From Janthinobacterium rivuli (GTDB lineage Bacteria; Pseudomonadota; Gammaproteobacteria; Burkholderiales; Burkholderiaceae_D): DNA of 64,000 nt. A model generated the notes under the pieces. It saw only the letters and a program-made list of their open reading frames with translations. It was not told the DNA's origin and did not search any database. Positions 11,006-18,862 of the stretch are shown piece by piece; position 1 is the stretch's first letter, and every line of letters starts with the position of its first letter. Made by a program: the position numbers and the translations under genes. The stretch covers positions 5,952,001-6,016,000 of the forward strand of contig NZ_CP121464.1 in NCBI RefSeq assembly GCF_029690045.1, given 5' to 3'.

Positions 11006-12322
11006 ATGACCGAGATCACGTCCTTAAGAGACATCCCGCAAAAAAATATCTTCCGCAAGGGCGACACCTTTGTGCTGTTCGGCGAGCTGTTCGGCCGCGG
11101 CTATGTGAATGGCTTGCTGGACGAAGCGCGCAAGGCGGGCATGAATATCGTCGGCATGACGGTCGGCCGCCGCGATGAAAACATGGCGCTGCGTCCGCTG
11201 AACGCGGAAGAGCTGGCCGAAGCGGAAGCCAACCTGGGCGGCCGCATCATCAATGTGCCGCTGATGGCCGGTTTCGACCTCGACGCGCCAGCCGGCGAAC
11301 CGACGCCGACGGCCCTGCTGGCCGACATGACCCTGAAAAGCTGGCAGGAAGACAAGCTGGACTGGGCGCAGATCGAACGCTGCCGCGAAGCCGGCATCGC
11401 CCGCTTCAGCGCTTCCGTGGCCAAAGCCATGGCCGAGCTGGACAGCCTGATTCCTGACGGCAGCAATGTGTATTTCGCCCACACCATGGCTGGCGGCATT
11501 CCAAAGGTCAAAGTCTTCCTGGCCATCGCCAACCGCATCTATAAAGGCCGCGGCGAGCGCTTCATGTCCTCGCGCGCCCTGCTCGACAGCGACCTGGGTA
11601 AATTGATCCTGATGAACTTCGACGAAGTCACGGCCAACACCCTGCAACACCTGATCGACGGCAGCGCCGCCATCCGCGCCCGCATCGAGCAAACGGGCGG
11701 CCAGGTGCGCTACAGCGCCTACGGCTACCACGGCACCGAGATCTTGATCGACGGCAAGTACCAGTGGCAAACCTACAGCAACTACACCCAGGGCCTGGCG
11801 AAGATGCGCCTGGAAAACGTGGCCAAGGCCGCGTGGGACAAAGGCATCAAGGCCACCGTCTTCAACTGCCCGGAAATCCGCACGAACTCGTCCGACATTT
11901 TCGTCGGCGTGGAACTGTCCCTGTTCCCCCTGCTCGACGCGCTGAAAAAAGAAGGCGGCGCGGCCTGGGCCGAAGAGCAATGGAAAATCTGCCAGGGCTT
12001 GCTGGAAGACGGCGTTGCGCTGCAAGACTTGCTCGACCGTATCGCCGCCTACAATGGCGACGCCACCAGCGTGCAATTCCGCAACTTCGCCGCCTGGCCG
12101 ATGGACAACACGCCAGAGCTGGCCGACGTCATGATCGGCACCTCGGACGACATCACCAAGCTGCACAAGGACCGCAAGGAACTGATCACCGACCACCTGA
12201 GCTCGCTGGTCCTGGAAGGCACGGGCCCGCTGATGTTCCACACCATGTCGGAACCGCCAGCACCGGTCGTCTGGCTGAACCACGACATCATCGCGCGTCT
12301 GCTGAACTCAGTGCATAACTGA
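11006..12322 (+). CDS. FabMG-like putative enoyl-ACP reductase / conserved protein
   Basis: Protein of 438 residues with no signal peptide. Strong-looking conserved blocks include GELFGRGYVNGL, TVGRRDENMALRPL, NVPLMAGFDLDAP, FAHTMAGGIPK and YNYTQG-like YSNYTQGLAKM. I associate this pattern from memory with proteins annotated as the FabMG enoyl-ACP reductase family, which would place it in the last step of each fatty-acid elongation cycle. The classical Rossmann GxxxGxG is not obvious, so the function is uncertain. Its own promoter is probably in the 273-base gap after polB. It is directly followed by tRNA-Leu. Confidence 0.5.
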   Translation: MTEITSLRDIPQKNIFRKGDTFVLFGELFGRGYVNGLLDEARKAGMNIVGMTVGRRDENMALRPLNAEELAEAEANLGGRIINVPLMAGFDLDAPAGEPTPTALLADMTLKSWQEDKLDWAQIERCREAGIARFSASVAKAMAELDSLIPDGSNVYFAHTMAGGIPKVKVFLAIANRIYKGRGERFMSSRALLDSDLGKLILMNFDEVTANTLQHLIDGSAAIRARIEQTGGQVRYSAYGYHGTEILIDGKYQWQTYSNYTQGLAKMRLENVAKAAWDKGIKATVFNCPEIRTNSSDIFVGVELSLFPLLDALKKEGGAAWAEEQWKICQGLLEDGVALQDLLDRIAAYNGDATSVQFRNFAAWPMDNTPELADVMIGTSDDITKLHKDRKELITDHLSSLVLEGTGPLMFHTMSEPPAPVVWLNHDIIARLLNSVHN

Positions 12323-12371
12323 ATCGCACTACGCCCGGCAAATGCGCTAAACAGTATGTAAAGCGAAAAAC

Positions 12372-12400
12372 TTGCCGGATCACGATAAATCAGTGATAAT
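12372..12400 (+). promoter_or_regulatory. Promoter of tRNA-Leu
   Basis: TTGCCG (12372-12377), a 17-base spacer and an extended TGATAAT with -10 GATAAT (12395-12400). Initiation near 12407 would place the start just before the tRNA. Confidence 0.75.
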
Positions 12401-12412
12401 GCGTCTCGCGTT

Positions 12413-12499
12413 GCCGGGATGGCGGAATAGGTAGACGCACGGGACTCAAAATCCCGCGCTGGAAACAGCGTGCCGGTTCGATTCCGGCTCCCGGCACCA
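12413..12499 (+). tRNA. tRNA-Leu(CAA)
   Basis: Acceptor GCCGGGA (12413-12419) pairs with TCCCGGC (12489-12495), followed by discriminator A and encoded CCA (12496-12499). The anticodon stem CGGGA/TCCCG (12440-12444, 12452-12456) encloses a loop with anticodon CAA at 12447-12449, reading UUG. A long variable arm (GCTGGAAACAGC) and a T-arm with GGTTCGATTCC are present, as expected of a class II tRNA. Confidence 0.97.
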
Positions 12500-12520
12500 C
12501 CAGACACGGTAATACACATA

Positions 12521-12555
12521 GAAAGCCACTCACCTCAGGGTCGAGTGGTTTTTTT
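12521..12555 (+). terminator. Intrinsic terminator after tRNA-Leu
   Basis: CCACTC (12526-12531) pairs with GAGTGG (12543-12548), with an A-run before and seven T after. Confidence 0.8.
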
Positions 12556-12868
12556 ATGTCGCCTGCGTGCCTGCACCGGCCATCCCTTCCTGGCGCACTC
12601 CCGCCCAGCAACTCCATCAACTTGCCCCTCCCCTCGGAAAACAGCGAATATCAGGCTGTCAAGAAAATATTTCGATCAAACAAAAATGTGTGACGGAAAA
12701 AATAATTAATCTAAGATCAATATGACATTTTTGCTTTTTAATAGGCATACTTGCGTCTTCAGGCAATCATTGGTTTACTTCTCGCGACTTCCACTCGCAC
12801 TACCACAATGTCTCCCGGAACCAGAGGCATTATTCGCCATACATGACCCGAACTGAAATCCGCTCATT
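12556..12868 (+). other. AT-rich intergenic region and probable cassette promoter
   Basis: About 310 bases without a gene. The right two thirds (about 12640-12780) are clearly richer in A and T than the flanks, as often seen at the edge of acquired DNA. The best promoter candidate is ATGACA (12722-12727), an 18-base spacer and CATACT (12746-12751), for the radical SAM gene at 12869. No integrase, transposon end or copy of the tRNA 3' end was seen. Confidence 0.4.
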
Positions 12869-13930
12869 ATGAATTCCCTATCTGAACTTGCATCCGCCAC
12901 GAACCACGACAACCTTGCATATTTTCGCGAACTCAATGCCCGCTTGGGCACGCTCAAGGCGGCTAACTACGATGTGGCGTCCAAATGCAATTTGCGCTGC
13001 GAGGGATGCCTTTTCTTCGAGGGCGAAGAAAACGAAGGTCACGAAGACAGCCGTTCGCTTGCCGAATGGGATGCCCTGTTTGCCGCCGATGCGGCGCGCG
13101 GCGTGACGCTGGCCTACATGGCGGGCGCGGAACCGAGCCTGGTGCCCGACAGGCTGCGGGCGGCCCAGAAATACATTCCGCACGGTATTGTGTTTACGAA
13201 TGGCACGATACGCTTGCCCGACGATATCTTTTACCGCATCCATATTTCATCCTGGGGCGTTGATGAAATCGGCAGTTCATTGCGTGCCGGCGACGTGCTG
13301 ACCAAGGCCATGAACAATTACCGCGACGACCCTCGGGCCGTCTGCGTGTTCACCATTACTTCCCTGAATATCAATCAGATCATGACCATGGCAAAGCTTG
13401 CCAACAGTCATGGCCTACCGCTCACCTTCAGCTACTTCAGCCCGACCACCCGCTATCTCGACAAGCTGGAAAACAAGGTGGATAACGACAAGGCATATTT
13501 CCGCATCAGTAGCGCCACGCAGAACCTGGCCCTGACGCCAGCCGATTTTGCCCATGCACGTGCGGAAATCGTGCGCGCCATGCTGGCCTATCCGGACACG
13601 GTGCAATATTCCCTGCATTATGACGACTGGGTCACGGGCGACAAGCTCTACGACATCGACCCCGTCACCAAAATCGCCAAGAACTGCGGTTTTCGCATCA
13701 CCAAACAAGTGCATGTGCATGTCGACCATCAACCGGGCAAGGGCAAGTGCTGCAGTTCGAATATCGATTGCAGCAATTGCCGCGCTTATGCAATGGGACA
13801 ATCGACCTATCTGTCACGCATCCGCCAAGCCGTCAGAAACCCGGAAGAGCTGGCCAAATGGCTGGAAGTACGGGAAATCTGGGCCCATCTGTTTTTGAAC
13901 GCCGACCAATCGGCCACGGTACGCCTGTAA
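12869..13930 (+). CDS. Radical SAM protein with C-terminal extra cysteine cluster
   Basis: Protein of 353 residues. The radical SAM motif C-x3-C-x2-C is at Cys40, Cys44 and Cys47 (ASKCNLRCEGC), which should hold a 4Fe-4S cluster and S-adenosylmethionine. The C-terminal part has Cys273, Cys294, Cys295, Cys301 and Cys304 (KCCSSNIDCSNC), suggesting a SPASM-like or other auxiliary iron-sulfur site. The substrate is unknown. It is the first gene of a tight three-gene unit with an MBOAT acyltransferase and an SGNH-like protein; the next start lies four bases after its stop codon. No good Shine-Dalgarno sequence precedes the ATG. Confidence 0.8.
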   Translation: MNSLSELASATNHDNLAYFRELNARLGTLKAANYDVASKCNLRCEGCLFFEGEENEGHEDSRSLAEWDALFAADAARGVTLAYMAGAEPSLVPDRLRAAQKYIPHGIVFTNGTIRLPDDIFYRIHISSWGVDEIGSSLRAGDVLTKAMNNYRDDPRAVCVFTITSLNINQIMTMAKLANSHGLPLTFSYFSPTTRYLDKLENKVDNDKAYFRISSATQNLALTPADFAHARAEIVRAMLAYPDTVQYSLHYDDWVTGDKLYDIDPVTKIAKNCGFRITKQVHVHVDHQPGKGKCCSSNIDCSNCRAYAMGQSTYLSRIRQAVRNPEELAKWLEVREIWAHLFLNADQSATVRL

Positions 13931-13934
13931 TGCG

Positions 13935-15365
13935 ATGAGTTTTACCTCGTACTGGTTTACCCTGGCCTTCCTGCCTGTCTCCGCGTATGCCTACCGGCGC
14001 CTGATCTCAAAAAACCAGCTTCATCTGCTGCTGCCGCTGCTGATTTCCCTGGTTTTTTATTATCTCAACGATGCGCACAACCTGTTGCTGTTCTGTGCAT
14101 CCATGGGCGCCAACTGGGTGCTCGCCGGCGTCATCGCTAAAAACCGCGAGAAGACCAGCTACCTGGCGCTGGCCATCGCGGGGAACTTATGCTTTCTCGC
14201 CTTATATAAGTACGCGAAGTTCTTTGTCGTGCCCGGGACCGCAATTCCGGCTCTCCCGCTGGGTATCTCGTATTTTACATTTACGCAAATCGCCTTCCTG
14301 GTCGATACGGCGCGTGGGCAAGCCCGCAGCACCAATCCGCTCGAATACGCGCTCTTCGTGGCCTGGTTTCCCCACCTGCCTGCCGGGCCCCTGCTATCGC
14401 ACAAGGACATGCTGCCGCAATTCATGGCCGCGCCGGGCGCGACCTCGGCCCTGCGCCCTGCACCGCGCGACTACGCTGTCGGCCTGACGCTATTCGCCAT
14501 GGGGCTGTTCAAAAAGTCCTGCGTTTCTCCCCTCTTCCTCCATGCGCAAAGCGACGTCTTCCTGCGCGCGGGGCAAGGCGACCCCATCGGCCTCATCGAG
14601 ACTTGGATCGCTTGCCTGGGCTTCCTGTTTGAAACGTATTACGACTTTTGCGGCTATTCGGAAATGGCCATGGGCATCAGCAGGATGTTCGGCATTCACC
14701 TGCCCGTCAATTTCCATGCACCGTTCAAGTCTTCCAGCCCAGTCGAGTTCTGGACCCGCTGGCATGTAACATTGGGCGCCTTCATGCGCGACTACCTGTA
14801 CCGCCCGCTGACCAAAAAACGCCAGGTGTGGCGTCATTATGCGGCCCTGTTCGTGGTCATGATGGCCGTCGCCATCTGGCACGGCGCCACGGTTCCGTTG
14901 CTCATCTTTGGCATTTATCAAGGGCTGCTGGTCACCGGGAACCATGCATTGCGGCGCTGGAATATCGTCTCGCGCAAGGGCGGCTGGCTCCAGCACTGGG
15001 CCGGCAGGGCGTTGACGCTGGCGGCCATCGGATTTTCCGTCAGCCTGTGGGCCACGCGGGACTGGCATCAAGCCAGCAGCATCATGCTCGGTTTACTAGG
15101 TGCCGGAAACGGTTCCGTTTGGCCAATTAGTTTCCTCAGCCCAATCCTTATCCTCGCCGCCATTATCTTCAACTGGTTTGCCCCTTCGTTGATTGACCTG
15201 ATGACCAAGGAATTACCCGCATGGAGCGTGCAACTGAAAAAATCCACCACAAGCACGCTGGCTTGGAGACCAAGCCTGGCGTGGGCAGCGGCGGTGGCCA
15301 TTGCACTTTGCCTTGCCCTTATCAATTTGTCAGGCCTGAAGGAATTCAAATATGCGGGCTTTTAA
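13935..15365 (+). CDS. MBOAT family O-acyltransferase (AlgI/DltB-like)
   Basis: Polytopic membrane protein of 476 residues. MBOAT hallmarks are present: YYDFCGYSEMAMG, the block FWTRWHVTLGAFMRDYLYRPL-like segment (about residues 273-293), and the invariant catalytic His in IWHGAT (His316). AlgI and DltB relatives pass acyl groups across the inner membrane to a partner SGNH-type or DltD-type protein that acylates an envelope polymer. Here the partner is probably the next gene, whose start overlaps this stop by 14 bases. The acceptor is unknown, and no polysaccharide biosynthesis genes are adjacent. Confidence 0.88.
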   Translation: MSFTSYWFTLAFLPVSAYAYRRLISKNQLHLLLPLLISLVFYYLNDAHNLLLFCASMGANWVLAGVIAKNREKTSYLALAIAGNLCFLALYKYAKFFVVPGTAIPALPLGISYFTFTQIAFLVDTARGQARSTNPLEYALFVAWFPHLPAGPLLSHKDMLPQFMAAPGATSALRPAPRDYAVGLTLFAMGLFKKSCVSPLFLHAQSDVFLRAGQGDPIGLIETWIACLGFLFETYYDFCGYSEMAMGISRMFGIHLPVNFHAPFKSSSPVEFWTRWHVTLGAFMRDYLYRPLTKKRQVWRHYAALFVVMMAVAIWHGATVPLLIFGIYQGLLVTGNHALRRWNIVSRKGGWLQHWAGRALTLAAIGFSVSLWATRDWHQASSIMLGLLGAGNGSVWPISFLSPILILAAIIFNWFAPSLIDLMTKELPAWSVQLKKSTTSTLAWRPSLAWAAAVAIALCLALINLSGLKEFKYAGF

Positions 15366-16401
15366 TCATGAAATTCCCGTCAGGCACTTTTTCGCCTGCA
15401 TTTTTTTCGTTGCCAGCGGGTTGACACTACTCCTTGCAGGATTCATTTTCATGATGGATCCTTATGCCATTTGGCGACAGCAGATGGACGACAAGCTCAT
15501 TGCGATCAGGCCGGAGATCTCCGCCGCCAGTCAGCCAGGCGCGGCCATCTTGCGCAGCCGGCTGCACACCCCTGACGTGCTGATTCTCGGCTCTTCGAGA
15601 GTCAGGCGCGGATTCAACGAGGCATTCGCCTCTCACTTATACGGAGGTAAAGTCCAGGTGGCGGGTCTCGATGCACTGCCACTATCGAGCGCCAAGGAGC
15701 TGATTTTTACCATCAGCCAGCAAACACATATTAAAAAATTCTATTTGGAAATTAATTTCCTGACTTCGAATGCTTGCAACGCAAAAAATGACAATATGAC
15801 GAGGTATAAACTCGCATCCCCGCTACAATACTTTTCGCCCAAGGATGCCCTCCTGCAAAGCTACACAACCCTGAAAATCAATCTGCTTCCACGCCGTTCC
15901 TTCGATGCTTACTTTGATGCACAAGGACGCTACCATGATGACCCTAGCAAGGGGGCGACGCGTGCCGGAAGAATGGAAACATATGAATCACGCTACAACC
16001 GTATGTTTCAGATGGTGACCAGCCCTTGTGAACGCAACGTAGAAAATGCTGCCGATATCAAGGACCTGTCGGATATCTTCAGGCTGGCGCAAGCCAGACA
16101 AACCGAGGTCATTTTGCTGGCTTTACCTGTCAGCCCCCGATGGCAAATTCGTATGCAGGAGGGGGGGTTATCGCCACAAGCTGCAAAATGGAAAAAGGAC
16201 ATGACCTCGGTCGCATCGCAATTCCACGTAACTGTGCTCGATTATGAAGAACGTGGCGATTTGAGTCCCCTTGCTGAAAACAGCAACGACGCCATGCCGA
16301 CGTTTTGGGATGAAACGCATTTCTCCAACCGTTTAGGCGATCACATATTGAACAACATGCGAGACACTGGCCATTTTTCCAGCATCTCCCCTATCCAGTG
16401 A
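15352..16401 (+). CDS. Membrane-anchored SGNH-like protein, probable partner of MBOAT acyltransferase
   Basis: Protein of 349 residues with one N-terminal membrane segment (about residues 12-35), so the rest should be periplasmic. LILGSSRVRRGFN (Ser81 or Ser82) resembles the first SGNH block and WDETHF (Asp320, His323) resembles the DxxH block, which together would give a Ser-His-Asp site. This layout is that of AlgJ/AlgX- and DltD-like partners of MBOAT proteins. It overlaps the MBOAT gene by 14 bases, which implies translational coupling. Codon use is visibly more A/T-rich than in neighbouring genes, hinting at transfer. No T-rich terminator follows. Confidence 0.65.
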   Translation: MRAFNHEIPVRHFFACIFFVASGLTLLLAGFIFMMDPYAIWRQQMDDKLIAIRPEISAASQPGAAILRSRLHTPDVLILGSSRVRRGFNEAFASHLYGGKVQVAGLDALPLSSAKELIFTISQQTHIKKFYLEINFLTSNACNAKNDNMTRYKLASPLQYFSPKDALLQSYTTLKINLLPRRSFDAYFDAQGRYHDDPSKGATRAGRMETYESRYNRMFQMVTSPCERNVENAADIKDLSDIFRLAQARQTEVILLALPVSPRWQIRMQEGGLSPQAAKWKKDMTSVASQFHVTVLDYEERGDLSPLAENSNDAMPTFWDETHFSNRLGDHILNNMRDTGHFSSISPIQ

Positions 16402-16429
16402 TGACGCCGGGTACGCACGTAGCCTCTCC

Positions 16430-16533
16430 AGCCAGCCTGAACGCACGTAATTGCGCTTGCGCCCGCCAGGCATGCCGTCGTAGTGCTCTACGCCTTGCCA
16501 GCCCACGTCAAAGCGCAAGGCGGCGGCGCCCAA
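16430..16533 (-). pseudogene. Possible gene remnant between cassette and Imm10-like gene
   Basis: On the minus strand this stretch reads like part of a real protein (ALRFDVGWQGVEHYDGMP, then GGRKRNYVRSGWLE), but there is no plausible start and the frame then runs antisense into the SGNH gene. It may be the scar of a gene interrupted when the cassette arrived. I do not recognise the parent family. The rest of the 208-base gap (16402-16609) shows nothing else. Confidence 0.2.
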
Positions 16534-16609
16534 TCATGGGAACCGGGCAGCAAGCCAGGAAGCAGCGCTTGATCCAGCTTTATGCGCTAGGCCGAAAGCG
16601 GCGCGCAAA

Positions 16610-17002
16610 TCAACGCTCCTCGCGATAATAATCGCAGCCTTCGAACGTGGTGCGCAGCGCCTGCTGCAGCTGGGCGTAGCGCTCGGGCGTCAAGTTGAAG
16701 CGCACGTCGATCTGGCCGTCGTCATCCATCTGCATGGCGGCCTCGGCATCCATCTGCACGGACAAACGGTTCGGGTGCAGGATGACGGCGTGCATGTGGC
16801 CGTACCACGCAAATTCCTGGCCGCAGTATTCGATGTACGGTTCGTCCATGCCCATGGCCACGTCCTGCTCGTCATACTCGTCGGCGCGCTGCAGCATCAG
16901 GTAGACGGGCTCGCCTTTGCCGGCTGGCGCGGCCAGGGTGGTGATCAGGGCGTCGTCTTCATGAATGACGGACAACTCGGTGGCGGTAAATCCTGCGGAC
17001 AT
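16610..17002 (-). CDS. Imm10-like immunity protein (orphan)
   Basis: Acidic protein of 130 residues. The pattern FTATELSVIHEDD, then PVYLMLQRADEYDEQDV, then EPYIEYCGQEFAWYGHM matches my memory of the Imm10 family, which protects against toxins of polymorphic toxin systems. No toxin gene or secretion gene is next to it, so it would be an orphan immunity gene or an unrelated member of the fold. It is divergent from the GNAT gene and sits at the right edge of the accessory cassette. The family call is from pattern memory only. Confidence 0.55.
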   Translation of the reverse strand: MSAGFTATELSVIHEDDALITTLAAPAGKGEPVYLMLQRADEYDEQDVAMGMDEPYIEYCGQEFAWYGHMHAVILHPNRLSVQMDAEAAMQMDDDGQIDVRFNLTPERYAQLQQALRTTFEGCDYYREER

Positions 17003-17129
17003 GGCGTGCTTTCAACAAATAGATGGATGACGCCACCATAGCGCAAAAGCGGCGCGGACGACATAGCGCGCGGCGAATAAAGCGTGCCCCTATAATGGTC
17101 ATTCCATCCATATTGCACAGGAGACCGCC

Positions 17130-17546
17130 TTGACCGCAGCATCGCCCTACACCACCCGCCTGGCCATCCCCTCCATCGCCACCTACCAGCACCTGCGCGT
17201 GGCCGCCGGCATGAGCGCGAAAAGCACGGCGGCGGCGGCCAAGGGCTTGCCGAATTCCCTGTTTGCCGTGCAAATCCTGCATGGCGACGAGGTGGTGGGG
17301 ATCGGACGCATCATCGGCGACGGCGGCTGCTTCTTCCAGGTCACCGATATCGCCGTGCTGCCGGCCCATCAGGGCAAGGGCCTGGGCAAGCGCATCATGC
17401 GCGAGATCATGCAATTCATCGAGACGGAGGTGCCGCAAAGCGCGTATGTCAGCCTGATCGCCGATGGCCAGGCGCAAGAACTGTATGCGCAATTCGGTTT
17501 CAAGCACACGGCGCCCGCCTCCGTCGGCATGGCGCTGGTACGCTAG
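17130..17546 (+). CDS. GNAT family N-acetyltransferase
   Basis: Small acetyl-CoA-dependent acyltransferase of 138 residues. The acetyl-CoA-binding loop is QGKGLGKRIM, preceded by the beta strand VTDIAVLPAH and followed by the C-terminal LYAQFGF segment typical of GNATs. It begins at TTG 17130, supported by CAGGAGAC just upstream. The substrate is unknown. A TATAAT at 17091-17096 may be its -10 box, though no good -35 pairs with it. Its stop overlaps the next gene by one base. Confidence 0.85.
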   Translation: MTAASPYTTRLAIPSIATYQHLRVAAGMSAKSTAAAAKGLPNSLFAVQILHGDEVVGIGRIIGDGGCFFQVTDIAVLPAHQGKGLGKRIMREIMQFIETEVPQSAYVSLIADGQAQELYAQFGFKHTAPASVGMALVR

Positions 17547-18292
17547 TGCCGGCCTGGCTGGCTGCCAGCATGGCGCTGGCGCTGCTGTTGAGCGCCGCCG
17601 CCTGGCGCGCCGAGCGCCTGCTGCAGCGGCACGGGCGCACGACGCGCTGGCTGTGGCTGGCGGCCATCGCCGCGTCCGCCATCTTGCCGCTGGCGTGGCT
17701 GCCCGGCGTGCTGGCGGCCATGCCGGCGGAACAGGCGCAGCTGAAGCTGGGCTGGTTTGTCTTATCCAGCGGCATGCTGTTGCTGTTGGCGCTGCGCAGC
17801 GTCTGGCTGCTGTCGCACCAGCGGCGCTGGCAGAAAACATCGTTGCTGGGTACGCCCGTGTACTTGAGCGGCGGCATCGGTCCCTGCGTGGCGGGGCTGC
17901 TGCGGCCGCGCATCGTGATGCCCGTCTGGCTGCAACTGATTTCGCCGCAGCAACAGGCGCTGCTGCTGGCGCACGCGCAATGCCGGCTGGCCGCGCGCGA
18001 TCCGCTGCTGCTGGCCCTGGCGTACGCCTTGATTATTCTCATGCCGTGGAATCTGCCCCTGTGGTGGCAGTTGCACCGGCTGCGCTTTGCCATCGAAGTC
18101 GATTGCGACGCACGCATGCTGGCGCACGGCCACGCGCCGCGCGACTATGCCATCGTCCTGCGCCAGCATGGCCAGTACTATTCGGGCCTGACGGGCGCCT
18201 CGCCCATCGTGCTGAACGACCCGCTGGCGCTGCGGCGCCGGCGGCAAATCATGGCCAGATTTACGCGGAACCGGGCGGCGAACTTGCTATAG
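17546..18292 (+). CDS. Degenerate M56 (BlaR1-like) membrane peptidase, probably inactive
   Basis: Membrane protein of 248 residues with the M56/BlaR1 layout: N-terminal hydrophobic helices, GPCVAGLLRPRIVMP (the usual block before the active site), then LAHAQCRLAARDP. Active members have HELxHxxRRD here. In this protein His143 remains, but Glu is Ala144 and the second His is Arg147, while Arg151-Asp152 is kept. The zinc site is therefore broken. It starts at GTG overlapping the GNAT stop, so the two are probably co-translated. BlaI and a sensor domain are absent. Confidence 0.65.
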   Translation: MPAWLAASMALALLLSAAAWRAERLLQRHGRTTRWLWLAAIAASAILPLAWLPGVLAAMPAEQAQLKLGWFVLSSGMLLLLALRSVWLLSHQRRWQKTSLLGTPVYLSGGIGPCVAGLLRPRIVMPVWLQLISPQQQALLLAHAQCRLAARDPLLLALAYALIILMPWNLPLWWQLHRLRFAIEVDCDARMLAHGHAPRDYAIVLRQHGQYYSGLTGASPIVLNDPLALRRRRQIMARFTRNRAANLL

Positions 18293-18355
18293 TAGCGGCA
18301 ACGCCGCACGGCGCGCCCGCGATCCCGGCTCCCCCTTAGAAATCAGAGAGATACC

Positions 18356-18856
18356 ATGCTTTACCTGCTTGCCATCGTGATCGTCATCGCCCTGCTGTAC
18401 TACGTCTTCAGCGGCCGCACGCCCGTCAAACCGCTGCACAAGCCGCTCGTCTCGGTGCGCCAGTACGTGCCGGCGATTCCTGCGGGCGCCCCCGCGCATC
18501 ACTGGAGCGACGAGGGACGCTTTGCGTCGGAAGTGGAAAACGAAGCGATGTACCAGAGCGCCATCGCCAAACTGGCCGGCGAGCACGGTCCCGGCAATGC
18601 GGAAGAGAAATGCCTGGCCCTGCTCGTCTGCGACGATGCCAACCCGTTCCAGGACAAGGCCATCGCCGTCTTCATCGATGGCCTGCTGGTCGGCTACCTG
18701 TCGCACAACGACGCGCTGCGCCTGCGCCGCAACCTGGGCCGCATGGACCTGGTGGGCCAACTGACCTCGTGCGACGCCGTCATCCGCGGCGGCGGACTGT
18801 GGAATGGCAAGCGCCTGTCATATGCCGTGTGGCTCGATTTGCAGCCGTACAACTGA
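18356..18856 (+). CDS. Membrane-anchored protein with possible HIRAN-like domain
   Basis: Protein of 166 residues with one N-terminal transmembrane helix (residues 1-19) and a soluble part. The C-terminal half contains AIAVFIDGLLVGYLSHNDA followed by SCDAVIRGG, reminiscent of HIRAN-type domains in which a VGYLP-like strand is typical. Function is unknown. The first ATG is used; AGAGAGA precedes it. Confidence 0.6.
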   Translation: MLYLLAIVIVIALLYYVFSGRTPVKPLHKPLVSVRQYVPAIPAGAPAHHWSDEGRFASEVENEAMYQSAIAKLAGEHGPGNAEEKCLALLVCDDANPFQDKAIAVFIDGLLVGYLSHNDALRLRRNLGRMDLVGQLTSCDAVIRGGGLWNGKRLSYAVWLDLQPYN

Positions 18857-18862
18857 TAAGCA

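Noticed and set aside
12413..16609. tRNA-Leu as an integrase attachment site with a duplicated 3' end
   Set aside because: No second copy of the tRNA 3' sequence and no integrase gene was found around the right edge of the cassette, so att sites are not annotated.
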